Source of the DNA: an uncultured Clostridia bacterium
Lineage (GTDB): Bacteria; Bacillota; Clostridia; Oscillospirales; CAG-272
Length of the DNA stretch: 9,220 nt
Direction: 5' to 3'
NCBI GenBank assembly: GCA_946641795.1
Contig: CAMPBZ010000036.1
Coordinates: 1-9,220, forward strand
The translations under genes and the position numbers were made by a program. A model generated the notes under the pieces. It was not told the origin of the DNA. It made no database searches and saw only the letters and a program-made list of their open reading frames with translations. The number at the start of each line of letters is the position of its first letter. Position 1 is the stretch's first letter. Shown here piece by piece: positions 1-6,236 of this stretch.

Positions 1-256
1 TGCCGACTGTATTTTGATGGCGAAAAACATTGACGCCATTTACAGCGACGATCCCAAAACCAATCCCAAAGCCGTTCGCTATACCGATCTGACCTACCGC
101 CGCATTCTGGACGAAGGGCTGCGCGCACTGGATCTTTCGGCAACCATCTTCTGTATGGATAACAACCTGTGCGGATACGCCTTCGGGCTTTCCGATCCCG
201 AAAACATTTACCGCGTCATTATGGGTGAAGCGGTTGGAACCGAAATACATAATTGA
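1..256 (+). CDS. pyrH: UMP kinase (uridylate kinase), C-terminal part
   Basis: This is the last 84 codons of UMP kinase, read in the frame beginning at position 2; the start lies left of the window. The bacterial enzyme is a hexamer of the amino acid kinase fold that phosphorylates UMP to UDP with ATP in pyrimidine nucleotide synthesis. Recognisable family segments are LMAKNIDAIYSDDPKTNP (the nucleotide-binding region of the fold, canonical form LMAKNVDGVYDSDPKTNP), a following LTY segment, the CMDN segment, and the C-terminal DPENIYRVIMGEAVGT, matching the usual N-I-x-R-V-(V/I)-M-G-E-x-x-G-T ending. The tail EIHN and the stop TGA come where the family normally ends, so the 3' end looks intact. 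The stop is 13 nt before frr, the common pyrH-frr pairing. The stretch NNLCGYAFGLSD differs from the usual D-x-(I/L)-P-(I/L)-x-V-F pattern, a minor change. Identity is confident; only the 5' truncation limits the call. Confidence 0.95.
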   Translation, partial: ADCILMAKNIDAIYSDDPKTNPKAVRYTDLTYRRILDEGLRALDLSATIFCMDNNLCGYAFGLSDPENIYRVIMGEAVGTEIHN

Positions 257-269
257 AAGGGGAAAAACC

Positions 270-824
270 ATGAAATTTGACACCACAATTACCAAAGAGA
301 AAATGCAAAAAACCGTTGCCGCATTTGAAAGCAATCTTTCCACCATCCGCGCAAGCCAGGCAAACGCGGCCGTTGTTTCCAAGGTCACTTTTGAGTATTA
401 CGGAACGCCCACCAAAATTGTAGATATGGCTTCGGTTTCGGTCACCGACCCCAAAACCCTCACCATTTCTCCCTACGACCGCTCCACTTTGAAAGAAATG
501 GTAAAAGCAATTTACGCTTCGGACATTGGCATTACGCCTACCGACGACGGCACGGTGATCCGCCTGATCTTCCCGCAGTTGACCGAGGAACACCGCAAGG
601 CGCTGGCAAAGCAAATTCAAAAACTGGGCGAAGAGGCGCGCGTTGCCATTCGCAATATCCGCCGCGACGCTAATGACGAGATCAAAAAAGCCAAAAAGGA
701 CGGCGATATGACCGAGGACGAGCAAAAAGCAAGCGAAAAATCGGTCCAGGATCTTACCGATAGCTTTATTAAGGAAATTGATGACATTGCGGCGAAAAAA
801 GAAAAAGAGATTATGCAAATTTGA
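270..824 (+). CDS. frr: Ribosome recycling factor (RRF)
   Basis: The gene encodes 184 residues, the family's normal length (E. coli 185). RRF acts in the cytoplasm with EF-G to split post-termination ribosomes so the subunits can be reused. The fold is a three-helix bundle (domain I, about 1-30 and 105-184) with a beta domain II inserted at about 31-104. Visible hallmarks are EYYGTPT (42-48), SDIG (84-87), LTEEHRK (104-110) and RVAIRNIRRDAND (124-136), which contains the conserved arginine at 132. The ending EKEIMQI also fits. The ATG at 270 is chosen because AAAGGGG (256-262) lies 7 nt upstream; an in-frame GTG at 225 would overlap pyrH and add 15 residues unlike the family. Odd feature: the normally strong I-R-T/A-G-R-A-x-P segment of helix 1 reads IRASQANA (26-33), so the Gly, Arg and Pro positions are changed. 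The rest of the protein is well conserved, so it is probably functional. Confidence 0.97.
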   Translation: MKFDTTITKEKMQKTVAAFESNLSTIRASQANAAVVSKVTFEYYGTPTKIVDMASVSVTDPKTLTISPYDRSTLKEMVKAIYASDIGITPTDDGTVIRLIFPQLTEEHRKALAKQIQKLGEEARVAIRNIRRDANDEIKKAKKDGDMTEDEQKASEKSVQDLTDSFIKEIDDIAAKKEKEIMQI

Positions 825-839
825 TTTGCAACAATTTGA

Positions 840-871
840 TTGACCCGGTGGGTGCAAACTCGCCGGGTCAA
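840..871 (+). other. Strong RNA hairpin in the frr-uppS gap
   Basis: Positions 840-848 (TTGACCCGG) and 863-871 (CCGGGTCAA) are perfect reverse complements. The stem can continue inward with 849-852 pairing to 859-862 (two G-C and two G-U pairs), giving 13 pairs around a six-base loop TGCAAA at 853-858. It lies in the largest intergenic gap of the cluster, 15 nt after the frr stop and just before the AAAAAGG that precedes uppS. No T-run follows on either strand, so it is not a classical intrinsic terminator. It could be an RNA processing or stability element, a weak attenuator, or a structure tuning uppS translation; the sequence alone does not decide. Confidence 0.6.
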
Positions 872-896
872 CGCAAAAAGGACGGATTTTACCGAG

Positions 897-1628
897 ATGC
901 TTTGGTTTGGAAAAAAGAAAACGACAATGGCCGACCGCGGCGAGCGCGTAGACGACCGCTTACAACACATTGCTTTTATTATGGACGGAAACGGCCGCTG
1001 GGCGCGGCGGCGCGGTATGCCGCGGGAGTTCGGGCATAGCCACGGCGCGGCAACCTTCAAAAAGATCGGCCGCTATTGCGAAAAGATCGGCTTGCGCTAT
1101 ATGACCGTTTACGCCTTTTCTACCGAGAACTGGAAACGCCCGCAAAAAGAAGTGGACACCATTATGCAGATCTTTGACGACTATATCGAAGAATGCTTTT
1201 TGGAAATGGAAGAGGACAACGTTCATTTTCGCTTCATCGGCAATTTGTCGGTCTTTTCGGACACTTTGCGCGCCAAAATGGATAAGATCGACCGTGAAAC
1301 GGCGCATAAGCCTTTTATTTTGAATATTGCCGTCAATTACGGCGGGCGCGAAGAAATTACCAACGCCTGCAACGAATTGATCCGGGAGGGGAAACAGGAG
1401 ATTACCGAGGAGGATATCTCGGCTCACCTTTACACCCTCGGCTGCCCGATGCCGGATCTGATCGTCCGGACGGGAGGCGAATTCCGCTCTTCCAATTTTT
1501 TGCTTTGGCAATCCGCTTACAGCGAGTACTATTTTACCAATATCCTCTGGCCGGATTTTTCGGCGTTTGACGTGGATCAGGCCGTTGCGGAGTTCTATAA
1601 AAGAAAACGTCGCTACGGCGGCGTATAA
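897..1628 (+). CDS. uppS: Isoprenyl transferase: undecaprenyl diphosphate synthase
   Basis: The 243-residue product is a cis-prenyltransferase, which condenses farnesyl diphosphate with isopentenyl diphosphate units to make C55 undecaprenyl diphosphate, the lipid carrier for peptidoglycan and other wall polymers. It acts as a dimer at the inner face of the membrane. Family motifs appear in order: HIAFIMDGNGRWA (24-36, catalytic Asp30), GH (46-47), YAFSTENWKRP (72-82), VNYGGREEI (146-154), then PDLIVRTGGEFRSSN (186-200), FLLWQSAY and LWPDF (217-221). The chosen ATG gives the lysine-rich leader MLWFGKKK, resembling Clostridia homologues; AAAAAGGACGG (875-885) lies upstream with slightly long spacing. 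The ATG at 927 would give a protein 10 residues shorter and cannot be excluded. The open frame reaches back to 840 but that part covers the hairpin and has no family similarity. It depends on C5 units made through dxr and ispG downstream. Not distinguished by sequence: exact chain length of the product. Confidence 0.95.
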   Translation: MLWFGKKKTTMADRGERVDDRLQHIAFIMDGNGRWARRRGMPREFGHSHGAATFKKIGRYCEKIGLRYMTVYAFSTENWKRPQKEVDTIMQIFDDYIEECFLEMEEDNVHFRFIGNLSVFSDTLRAKMDKIDRETAHKPFILNIAVNYGGREEITNACNELIREGKQEITEEDISAHLYTLGCPMPDLIVRTGGEFRSSNFLLWQSAYSEYYFTNILWPDFSAFDVDQAVAEFYKRKRRYGGV

Positions 1629-1633
1629 AAGAA

Positions 1634-1646
1634 GGGAGGCTCCCCC
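1634..1646 (+). promoter_or_regulatory. cdsA Shine-Dalgarno with self-complementary flank
   Basis: GGGAGG (1634-1639) lies 10 nt before the cdsA ATG at 1650 and is a strong Shine-Dalgarno site. It is followed at once by CTCCCCC, so GGGA (1634-1637) can pair with TCCC (1641-1644) over a three-base loop, with alternative G-C registers. The pairing is short and may only mildly mask the site; it supports the ATG at 1650 as the start. Confidence 0.55.
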
Positions 1647-1649
1647 AAA

Positions 1650-2501
1650 ATGCTGAAAAGAATTATTACCGCGCTCGTTTCGCTTTGCGTATTCGTCCCG
1701 GTTCTGATTTTTGCAAATACGCCGGTTTTGCCAATCAGCGTTGCCGCCTGCGCCGTGCTTGTCATTTATGAAATTCTTGCCTGCACTGGGCTGGTACGCT
1801 CCATTGTAATCTCGGTTCCGCTCTATCTTACGGCGGCGGCATTCCCGTTTTTGATGCGCTATTTGCCGGATGCCGGGAACTTCACCTGGCCCAAATTTGC
1901 CGTTGCAATCCTCTTTTTCCTGGTTTTGTATTTGTTTGGCGTGCTTATTTTTTCCAAAGGAAAATACAAACTCCCTGACATTGCGGTTGCGCTTTTGTGT
2001 ATTGTGTATTCCTTTGCCGGCTTTTACGCCATTCAATATTTGCACGATTTTACCGAGGGCGGGAAATACATTTATCTCATCGTTTTTATCGGTGCCTGGA
2101 TCACCGATACCTTTGCCTATTTTTGCGGGATGCTGTTTGGCAGAAAGGGAAAGCACAAGCTTGTTCCCGAGGTCAGCCCCAAAAAAACGGTCGAGGGCAG
2201 CATCGGCGGGATCGTGTTCTGCATTCTCGCCATGATGCTGTTTGGATTTGTCATTCACAAAATTGACACCGCATTTACCCCCAACTATCTGATCCTTGCG
2301 CTGGCCGGCCTTCTTTTATCGGTCGTGGCGCAAATCGGCGATCTTGCCCTGTCGGTGGTCAAGCGGCATTACGGCATTAAGGACTATGGCTTTATCTTTC
2401 CGGGGCACGGCGGTATTTTGGACCGCTTTGACTCGGTCATTGCCGTTGCCATCGTTTTAGCCGCGCTTACGGCCTTCGTTCAACTTTTTCGGGTGATGTG
2501 A
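1650..2501 (+). CDS. cdsA: Phosphatidate cytidylyltransferase (CDP-diacylglycerol synthase)
   Basis: The 283-residue integral membrane enzyme makes CDP-diacylglycerol and pyrophosphate from CTP and phosphatidic acid, the branch point for phosphatidylglycerol, cardiolipin and other phospholipids. Several hydrophobic segments are visible, roughly 5-22, 27-45, 50-69, 83-101, 108-128, 140-159, 185-203, 212-228 and 262-280. The C-terminal family signature is complete: SVVKRHYGIKD (235-245) followed by PGHGGILDRFD (251-261), with Lys238, Arg239, Lys244, Asp245, His253, Asp258, Arg259 and Asp261 in the expected pattern. Upstream, DTFAYFCGMLFG (153-164) and SPKKTVEG (176-183) are the other conserved blocks. 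Length is normal for Bacillota. The ATG at 1650 is supported by GGGAGG 10 nt upstream. The stop lies one base before the dxr ATG, so the two are probably translationally coupled. A run of seven A at 2181-2187 in the SPKK block is read without interruption. Confidence 0.96.
   Translation: MLKRIITALVSLCVFVPVLIFANTPVLPISVAACAVLVIYEILACTGLVRSIVISVPLYLTAAAFPFLMRYLPDAGNFTWPKFAVAILFFLVLYLFGVLIFSKGKYKLPDIAVALLCIVYSFAGFYAIQYLHDFTEGGKYIYLIVFIGAWITDTFAYFCGMLFGRKGKHKLVPEVSPKKTVEGSIGGIVFCILAMMLFGFVIHKIDTAFTPNYLILALAGLLLSVVAQIGDLALSVVKRHYGIKDYGFIFPGHGGILDRFDSVIAVAIVLAALTAFVQLFRVM
2492..2497 (+). promoter_or_regulatory. dxr Shine-Dalgarno inside the end of cdsA
   Basis: GGTGAT sits 5 nt before the dxr ATG at 2503, inside the final codons of cdsA. 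It matches the 3' half of the full anti-anti-SD sequence (AAGGAGGTGATC) rather than the common AGGAG core. Together with the one-base gap to the cdsA stop this suggests dxr is translated largely by ribosomes finishing cdsA. Confidence 0.5.
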
Positions 2502-2502
2502 T

Positions 2503-3666
2503 ATGGAACAATCCCCACTTTTGATCCTCGGTTCCACCGGCTCGGTGGGCGAACAGGCAATCGACGTTGCAAGAAAAACAGGCGCGCCGGTTTTGGCATT
2601 GTCGGCCAATCGCAACGCAAAACGCGTGGAGGAACAGGCAAGGGAATTCGGCGTAAAAGCCTGCGCTATGGCGGATGAGGCCGCGGCGGCAGACCTGCGC
2701 GTTCGCCTTGCCGATACCGGCATTCGCGTTTACGCGGGTATGGAAGGCATTTGCCAAATGATTGCCGAACAGAACGGCGAGAACGCGATCGTTTTGAACT
2801 CCATTATCGGCGAGGCCGGATTAAAGCCGACGATTGCCGCTTTGCAGGCCGGAAAACGCCTGGCGTTGGCCAATAAGGAATCCCTCGTTTGCGCCGGCGA
2901 GATTGTAATGAAACTGGCAAGCGAGAAGGGGATAGAGATCCTTCCGGTGGATAGCGAGCACTCCGCCATTTTCCAATGTCTGCGTGCCGGCGGCAAAAAG
3001 GAGATCAAGCGCATTCTTCTAACCGCTTCCGGCGGCCCCTTCTATGGATATACCAAGGAACAGCTCGCAAAGGTGACCGTAGAGGACGCGCTGGCGCACC
3101 CCACCTGGAAAATGGGGGCGAAAATCACCGTCGACAGCGCCACGCTGATGAACAAGGGCTTTGAGGTGATCGAGGCCGTCCATCTCTTCGGCGTTGCGCC
3201 GGAGCAGATCAAGGTGCTGGTTCACCGCGAGAGCATAATGCATTCGGCTGTGGAATATACTGACCATAGCACCATTGCCCAGCTCTCTGTGCCGGATATG
3301 CGCCTTTGTGTGCAGTATGCGCTGACGCACCCGCAAAGAACGCCTGCTGTCATTCCGGAGCTTGATCTTACGCAAATTGGCGCGCTGACCTTTGCCGAGC
3401 CGGATACCGATACCTTTCCGCTTTTGCGCATTGCCATTGGCGCAATTCGCGCGGGCGGCGCTGTACCGGCCGTTCTGAATGCGGCAAACGAGGTTGCCGT
3501 GGCGGCCTTTTTACAGAAAAAAATCAATTTGCCAAAACTTTTCCGCGTCGTAGAAAACGTGGTGGCCGGATTGGAAGCCGAAGCAAAGCGGGAAAGCACG
3601 CTGGAAGGCATTTTCGGCTTTGACGCCTATGCAAGAATACGCGCCGGAGAAGAAATTGCAAAATAA
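2503..3666 (+). CDS. dxr: 1-deoxy-D-xylulose 5-phosphate reductoisomerase
   Basis: The 387-residue enzyme rearranges and reduces 1-deoxy-D-xylulose 5-phosphate to 2-C-methyl-D-erythritol 4-phosphate using NADPH and a divalent metal. It is the committed step of the MEP isoprenoid pathway and the target of fosmidomycin. The N-terminal NADPH-binding motif GSTGSVGEQ is at 10-18. ANKESLV is at 123-129, and PVDSEHSAIFQ (148-158) supplies metal ligands Asp150 and Glu152. TASGGPF (174-180), AHPTWKMGAKITVDSATLMN (198-217) and NKGFEVIEA (217-225) follow, giving Ser176, His199, Ser212, Asn217, Lys218 and metal ligand Glu221. The flexible loop that closes over the substrate lies near 178-205. The C-terminal helical domain is present with AANEVAVAAF (about 326-335). 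Compared with E. coli, the stretch between SEH and SGGPF is shorter, as is usual for gram-positive forms. The start has no competing in-frame codon nearby. The enzyme feeds uppS upstream and shares its pathway with ispG downstream. Confidence 0.97.
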   Translation: MEQSPLLILGSTGSVGEQAIDVARKTGAPVLALSANRNAKRVEEQAREFGVKACAMADEAAAADLRVRLADTGIRVYAGMEGICQMIAEQNGENAIVLNSIIGEAGLKPTIAALQAGKRLALANKESLVCAGEIVMKLASEKGIEILPVDSEHSAIFQCLRAGGKKEIKRILLTASGGPFYGYTKEQLAKVTVEDALAHPTWKMGAKITVDSATLMNKGFEVIEAVHLFGVAPEQIKVLVHRESIMHSAVEYTDHSTIAQLSVPDMRLCVQYALTHPQRTPAVIPELDLTQIGALTFAEPDTDTFPLLRIAIGAIRAGGAVPAVLNAANEVAVAAFLQKKINLPKLFRVVENVVAGLEAEAKRESTLEGIFGFDAYARIRAGEEIAK

Positions 3667-3706
3667 ACCGTTTTTTGATTTCAGACCAATAGGAGACTTT
3701 TGAACA

Positions 3707-5146
3707 ATGTCATTTTTATCCATTTTGCTCGCGTTGCTGATTTTCGGCGTCCTAATTTTCATTCACGAATTGGGGCATTTTTTGGTTGCGCGCGCATTTG
3801 GAGTGAAAATTTTGGAGTTTTCTATCGGAATGGGTCCCAAGCTGGTTTCCATTACCTCCAAGAAGAGCGGGACCCGCTATTCTTTGCGGATGATCCCCAT
3901 TGGCGGCTTTGTCAGTATGTTCGGGGAAAGCGGGATGGAGGCCGTTCAAGGGTCGCAAAACGCGGGGCAATCTTCTACCCCCAATGAGCCGATTTTTTTG
4001 AACAGCGTTCAGGAAACCGGCGAAAGTACCGCAAATAACGGCGATGTTCCCGAAAAAAAGCAGGAAATTGACCCCGAGCTTGCCAAGCAGGCGTATTGTA
4101 ACAAGAGCGTTTGGATACGGATTTTGATCTCGCTTGCCGGCCCGCTGATGAACCTTTTGCTCGGCTTTTTGTTAATGATGGTGCTGGTCATTTCCGCTGG
4201 CTCCAACGCGGCCGCAACAACGCGGGTTGCCGGCTTTTACCTGACCTACAACGCCGAAGAAACCTATCAAGGGCTGCAAAAAGGCGATTATCTTTATGCT
4301 TTGAAGGACGGCCCGGAAGATACCGACGCAACCGACGATGTTCGCATTGTTTCCATCGAGCAGATCAAAGCGGCCGTCAAAAACAGCTCCACCGGAAAAA
4401 TTACCGTTTCGGTATTGCGATTGAACGAGGCGGGAACCGATACCATCACGCCTTACCCGGTCGTTACGCTTTCCTTGACCGATGATATACTCGCCGAAAA
4501 GTTTGAAACCTCGATCAGTGCAAAAGCGGGATTGCAAATTGACGACGTGATTTTGAAAGTGAACAACACAAGCGTTTATACCTACGATCAGCTCTCCTAC
4601 GAGATTATGAACCAAGGCTACCGTCCGGTCAATCTGACGGTGCGCAGGAACGGCGAAAAGATCGTGCTTTCCAATGTGACCCTGCCAAGCTACGAGGCCA
4701 GCGGGATCACCTTCGGCGACGTGGATTTTTTGATCTACCGGGAGGCGAATTTCCACTTTGGAATTATCCTGAAACACACCTTTTTCCGTTCGGTTTCCAC
4801 CGTAAAAATGGTGTTTGACTCCATTAAAGGGCTGTTCACCCACCGCTACGGCTTTGAGGCTGTTTCCGGGCCGATCGGCATTACAAAAACGATTTCGGAG
4901 GTTGCAAAGAGCGGGCAAACACTCAACTTGCTCTATCTTGTCATCGTCATTTCCATCAACCTGGGCGTTATGAACCTGTTGCCGTTGCCCGCGCTGGACG
5001 GCGGCCATCTCCTTTTGTATGTTATTGAGGCCATTCGCCGCAAACCCATCAAGCGGGAAGTGGAAGGAGTAGTCAATTTCGTTGGTCTGATCCTCATTCT
5101 CCTCCTTGCCGTTATCATTGCAATAAAGGATATTATTTCGCTATGA
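3707..5146 (+). CDS. rseP: Site-2 type intramembrane zinc metalloprotease (RseP/RasP family)
   Basis: The 479-residue membrane protease belongs to the M50 site-2 protease family, which cuts substrates inside the membrane; relatives process anti-sigma factors, remnant signal peptides and division proteins. The active site HELGH is at 20-24 in the first membrane segment, and NLLPLPALDGGH (423-434) supplies the third zinc ligand, Asp431. Other family marks are GGFVSMFGE (66-74), SLAGPLMNLLLG (142-153) and SGPIGI (387-392). Membrane segments are about 3-19, 137-163, 407-425 and 456-474. The soluble part between segments two and three seems to hold two PDZ-like units, about 173-257 and 264-327, the second clearer (AKAGLQIDDVILKVNN). 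A polar segment rich in Ser, Thr, Asn, Gln and Glu (about 75-125) is inserted before the second membrane segment. AGGAG at 3691-3695 supports the ATG at 3707. The gene ends in a 4-nt overlap with ispG. The natural substrates cannot be told from sequence. Confidence 0.93.
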   Translation: MSFLSILLALLIFGVLIFIHELGHFLVARAFGVKILEFSIGMGPKLVSITSKKSGTRYSLRMIPIGGFVSMFGESGMEAVQGSQNAGQSSTPNEPIFLNSVQETGESTANNGDVPEKKQEIDPELAKQAYCNKSVWIRILISLAGPLMNLLLGFLLMMVLVISAGSNAAATTRVAGFYLTYNAEETYQGLQKGDYLYALKDGPEDTDATDDVRIVSIEQIKAAVKNSSTGKITVSVLRLNEAGTDTITPYPVVTLSLTDDILAEKFETSISAKAGLQIDDVILKVNNTSVYTYDQLSYEIMNQGYRPVNLTVRRNGEKIVLSNVTLPSYEASGITFGDVDFLIYREANFHFGIILKHTFFRSVSTVKMVFDSIKGLFTHRYGFEAVSGPIGITKTISEVAKSGQTLNLLYLVIVISINLGVMNLLPLPALDGGHLLLYVIEAIRRKPIKREVEGVVNFVGLILILLLAVIIAIKDIISL

Positions 5147-6228
5147 TTTACAACGATATTCGCAGAAAGGCAAAGGAGCTTTCCGTCGGCGCTGTCAAAA
5201 TCGGCGGTAACAACCCCATTGCCATTCAATCAATGACAAATACCGATCCGCACGATACAAAGGCCGTTGTCAGCCAGATCTGCGCGCTGGAAGCGGCCGG
5301 GTGCGACATCGTTCGCATCACCGTTCCGACATTGGAGGCGGCCGAGGCCATTCTTGCCATTCGGAAGGCAGGCGTTCGGCTCCCCGTGGTGGCTGATATT
5401 CATTTTGATTATCGCATTGCCCTTCGTTGCGCGGAGCTTGGGTTTGATAAAATCCGCATCAATCCCGGCAACATCGGGGATGACGAGCGCGTGCGTGCCG
5501 TTGCAAACGCCTGCCGGGAGCGGAAGATCCCCATTCGCATCGGTGTAAACAGCGGCTCGCTGGAAAAACACATTTTGGAAAAATACGGCGCGCCCGTGCC
5601 GGAAGCCCTTTGCGAGAGCGCGCGTTATCATATTTCGCTTTTGGAGCGGTTTGATTTTACCGATATCGCCGTTTCCATCAAGGCTTCTACCGTTCCCGAT
5701 ATGATTGCGGCAAACCGCCTTTTGGCGGCTTCCTGCGCCTATCCCTTGCACCTCGGCGTTACCGAGGCGGGCGGGGGCGACCGTGCGCTTGTCAAAAGTG
5801 CCATCGGCATTGGCGCCCTGCTGGCCGACGGCATTGGCGATACCATTCGCGTTTCCTTGACCGATGATCCGGTAGCCGAAGTTTCGGCCGCCAAGCAAAT
5901 TTTTCAGGCGCTTGGAATTGCCGGGCAATGCGGGCTGGATATTGTCAGCTGCCCGACCTGCGGACGGACGAAGATCGATCTGATCCCGCTGGTCAAACAA
6001 TTTGAAAAAGCCGCTCGGGAAGAGGGGCTGGACAAGCTTCCCCTCAAAGTGGCTTTAATGGGGTGCATCGTCAACGGGCCGGGCGAAGCGCGCGAAGCCG
6101 ATATTGGCATTGCCGGCGGCGTTGGAGAGGCCGTTTTGTTCCGCCACGGCGAAATTCTTGCCAAAATACCGGAAGAAAAAATTATTGAAACGTTGATTGC
6201 CGAGTTGAAAAAAATTGCCGGCGTATAA
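5143..6228 (+). CDS. ispG: 4-hydroxy-3-methylbut-2-en-1-yl diphosphate synthase (flavodoxin)
   Basis: The 361-residue enzyme (GcpE) converts 2-C-methyl-D-erythritol 2,4-cyclodiphosphate to HMBPP, the next-to-last MEP pathway step, by reductive ring opening on a [4Fe-4S] cluster. An N-terminal TIM barrel carries IAIQSMTNTDPHDT (26-39), VRITVPT (57-63), ADIHFDY (84-90) and KIRINPGNIG (103-112), and further on HLGVTEAGGG (203-212). The C-terminal cluster domain has SCPTCGRT (269-276) and GCIVNGPGEAREADIGIAGG (307-326), giving cysteines 270, 273 and 308 plus Glu315 as ligands, equivalent to E. coli C270, C273, C305 and E312. The length matches the short two-domain bacterial type, without the inserted domain of plant or Chlamydia forms. 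The ATG overlaps the rseP stop as ATGA, with AAAGGA 12 nt upstream, so translation is probably coupled. In B. subtilis proS stands in this place. The cluster makes the enzyme oxygen-sensitive, compatible with an anaerobic host, though aerobes also carry it. Confidence 0.97.
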   Translation: MIYNDIRRKAKELSVGAVKIGGNNPIAIQSMTNTDPHDTKAVVSQICALEAAGCDIVRITVPTLEAAEAILAIRKAGVRLPVVADIHFDYRIALRCAELGFDKIRINPGNIGDDERVRAVANACRERKIPIRIGVNSGSLEKHILEKYGAPVPEALCESARYHISLLERFDFTDIAVSIKASTVPDMIAANRLLAASCAYPLHLGVTEAGGGDRALVKSAIGIGALLADGIGDTIRVSLTDDPVAEVSAAKQIFQALGIAGQCGLDIVSCPTCGRTKIDLIPLVKQFEKAAREEGLDKLPLKVALMGCIVNGPGEAREADIGIAGGVGEAVLFRHGEILAKIPEEKIIETLIAELKKIAGV

Positions 6229-6232
6229 GGAG
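6227..6232 (+). promoter_or_regulatory. polC Shine-Dalgarno overlapping the ispG stop
   Basis: AAGGAG overlaps the ispG stop codon (TAA at 6226-6228) and is only 4 nt from the polC ATG at 6237. The spacing is on the short side. No other in-frame start is plausible, since the family's N-terminal region begins here and the next methionine is residue 72. The arrangement suggests coupling of polC to ispG translation. Confidence 0.65.
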
Positions 6233-6236
6233 TTCT

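Noticed and set aside
225..269. Upstream GTG start for frr giving a 15-residue extension
   Set aside because: It would overlap pyrH and lacks RRF similarity; the ATG at 270 has a good Shine-Dalgarno site 7 nt upstream and gives the normal length.
818..842. Short direct repeat AATTTGATT at 818-826 and 833-841
   Set aside because: Nine bases of AT-rich sequence around the frr stop; chance or local slippage is sufficient.
840..868. Promoter starting from TTGACC as a -35 element for uppS
   Set aside because: The -10 position about 17 nt downstream reads CCGGGT, unlike TATAAT, and TTGACC is part of the hairpin arm.
2177..2190. C4-A7 run in cdsA as a possible slippery frameshift or phase-variable tract
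   Set aside because: The codon register (CCC AAA AAA ACG) is not the X-XXY-YYZ arrangement, and the conserved CdsA sequence continues unbroken in frame; seven A is short for phase variation.
960..2258. 432-codon open frame on the - strand across uppS and cdsA
   Set aside because: It lies opposite two well-identified genes, crosses their boundary, has no family-like motifs and no upstream gene context; such long shadow frames are common in this codon usage.
3667..3706. Terminator or promoter in the dxr-rseP gap (contains T6)
   Set aside because: No GC-rich inverted repeat precedes the T-run and no paired -35/-10 is visible; the gap is explained by the rseP Shine-Dalgarno region.
4172..5008. 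278-codon open frame on the - strand opposite rseP
   Set aside because: Shadow of the PDZ and third membrane segment coding region; no supporting start signal or similarity.
1617..6228. Matching ends of uppS and ispG (GGCGTATAA before the next Shine-Dalgarno)
   Set aside because: Both simply end in Gly-Val-stop with the same codons; the similarity does not extend, so it is not a repeat element.
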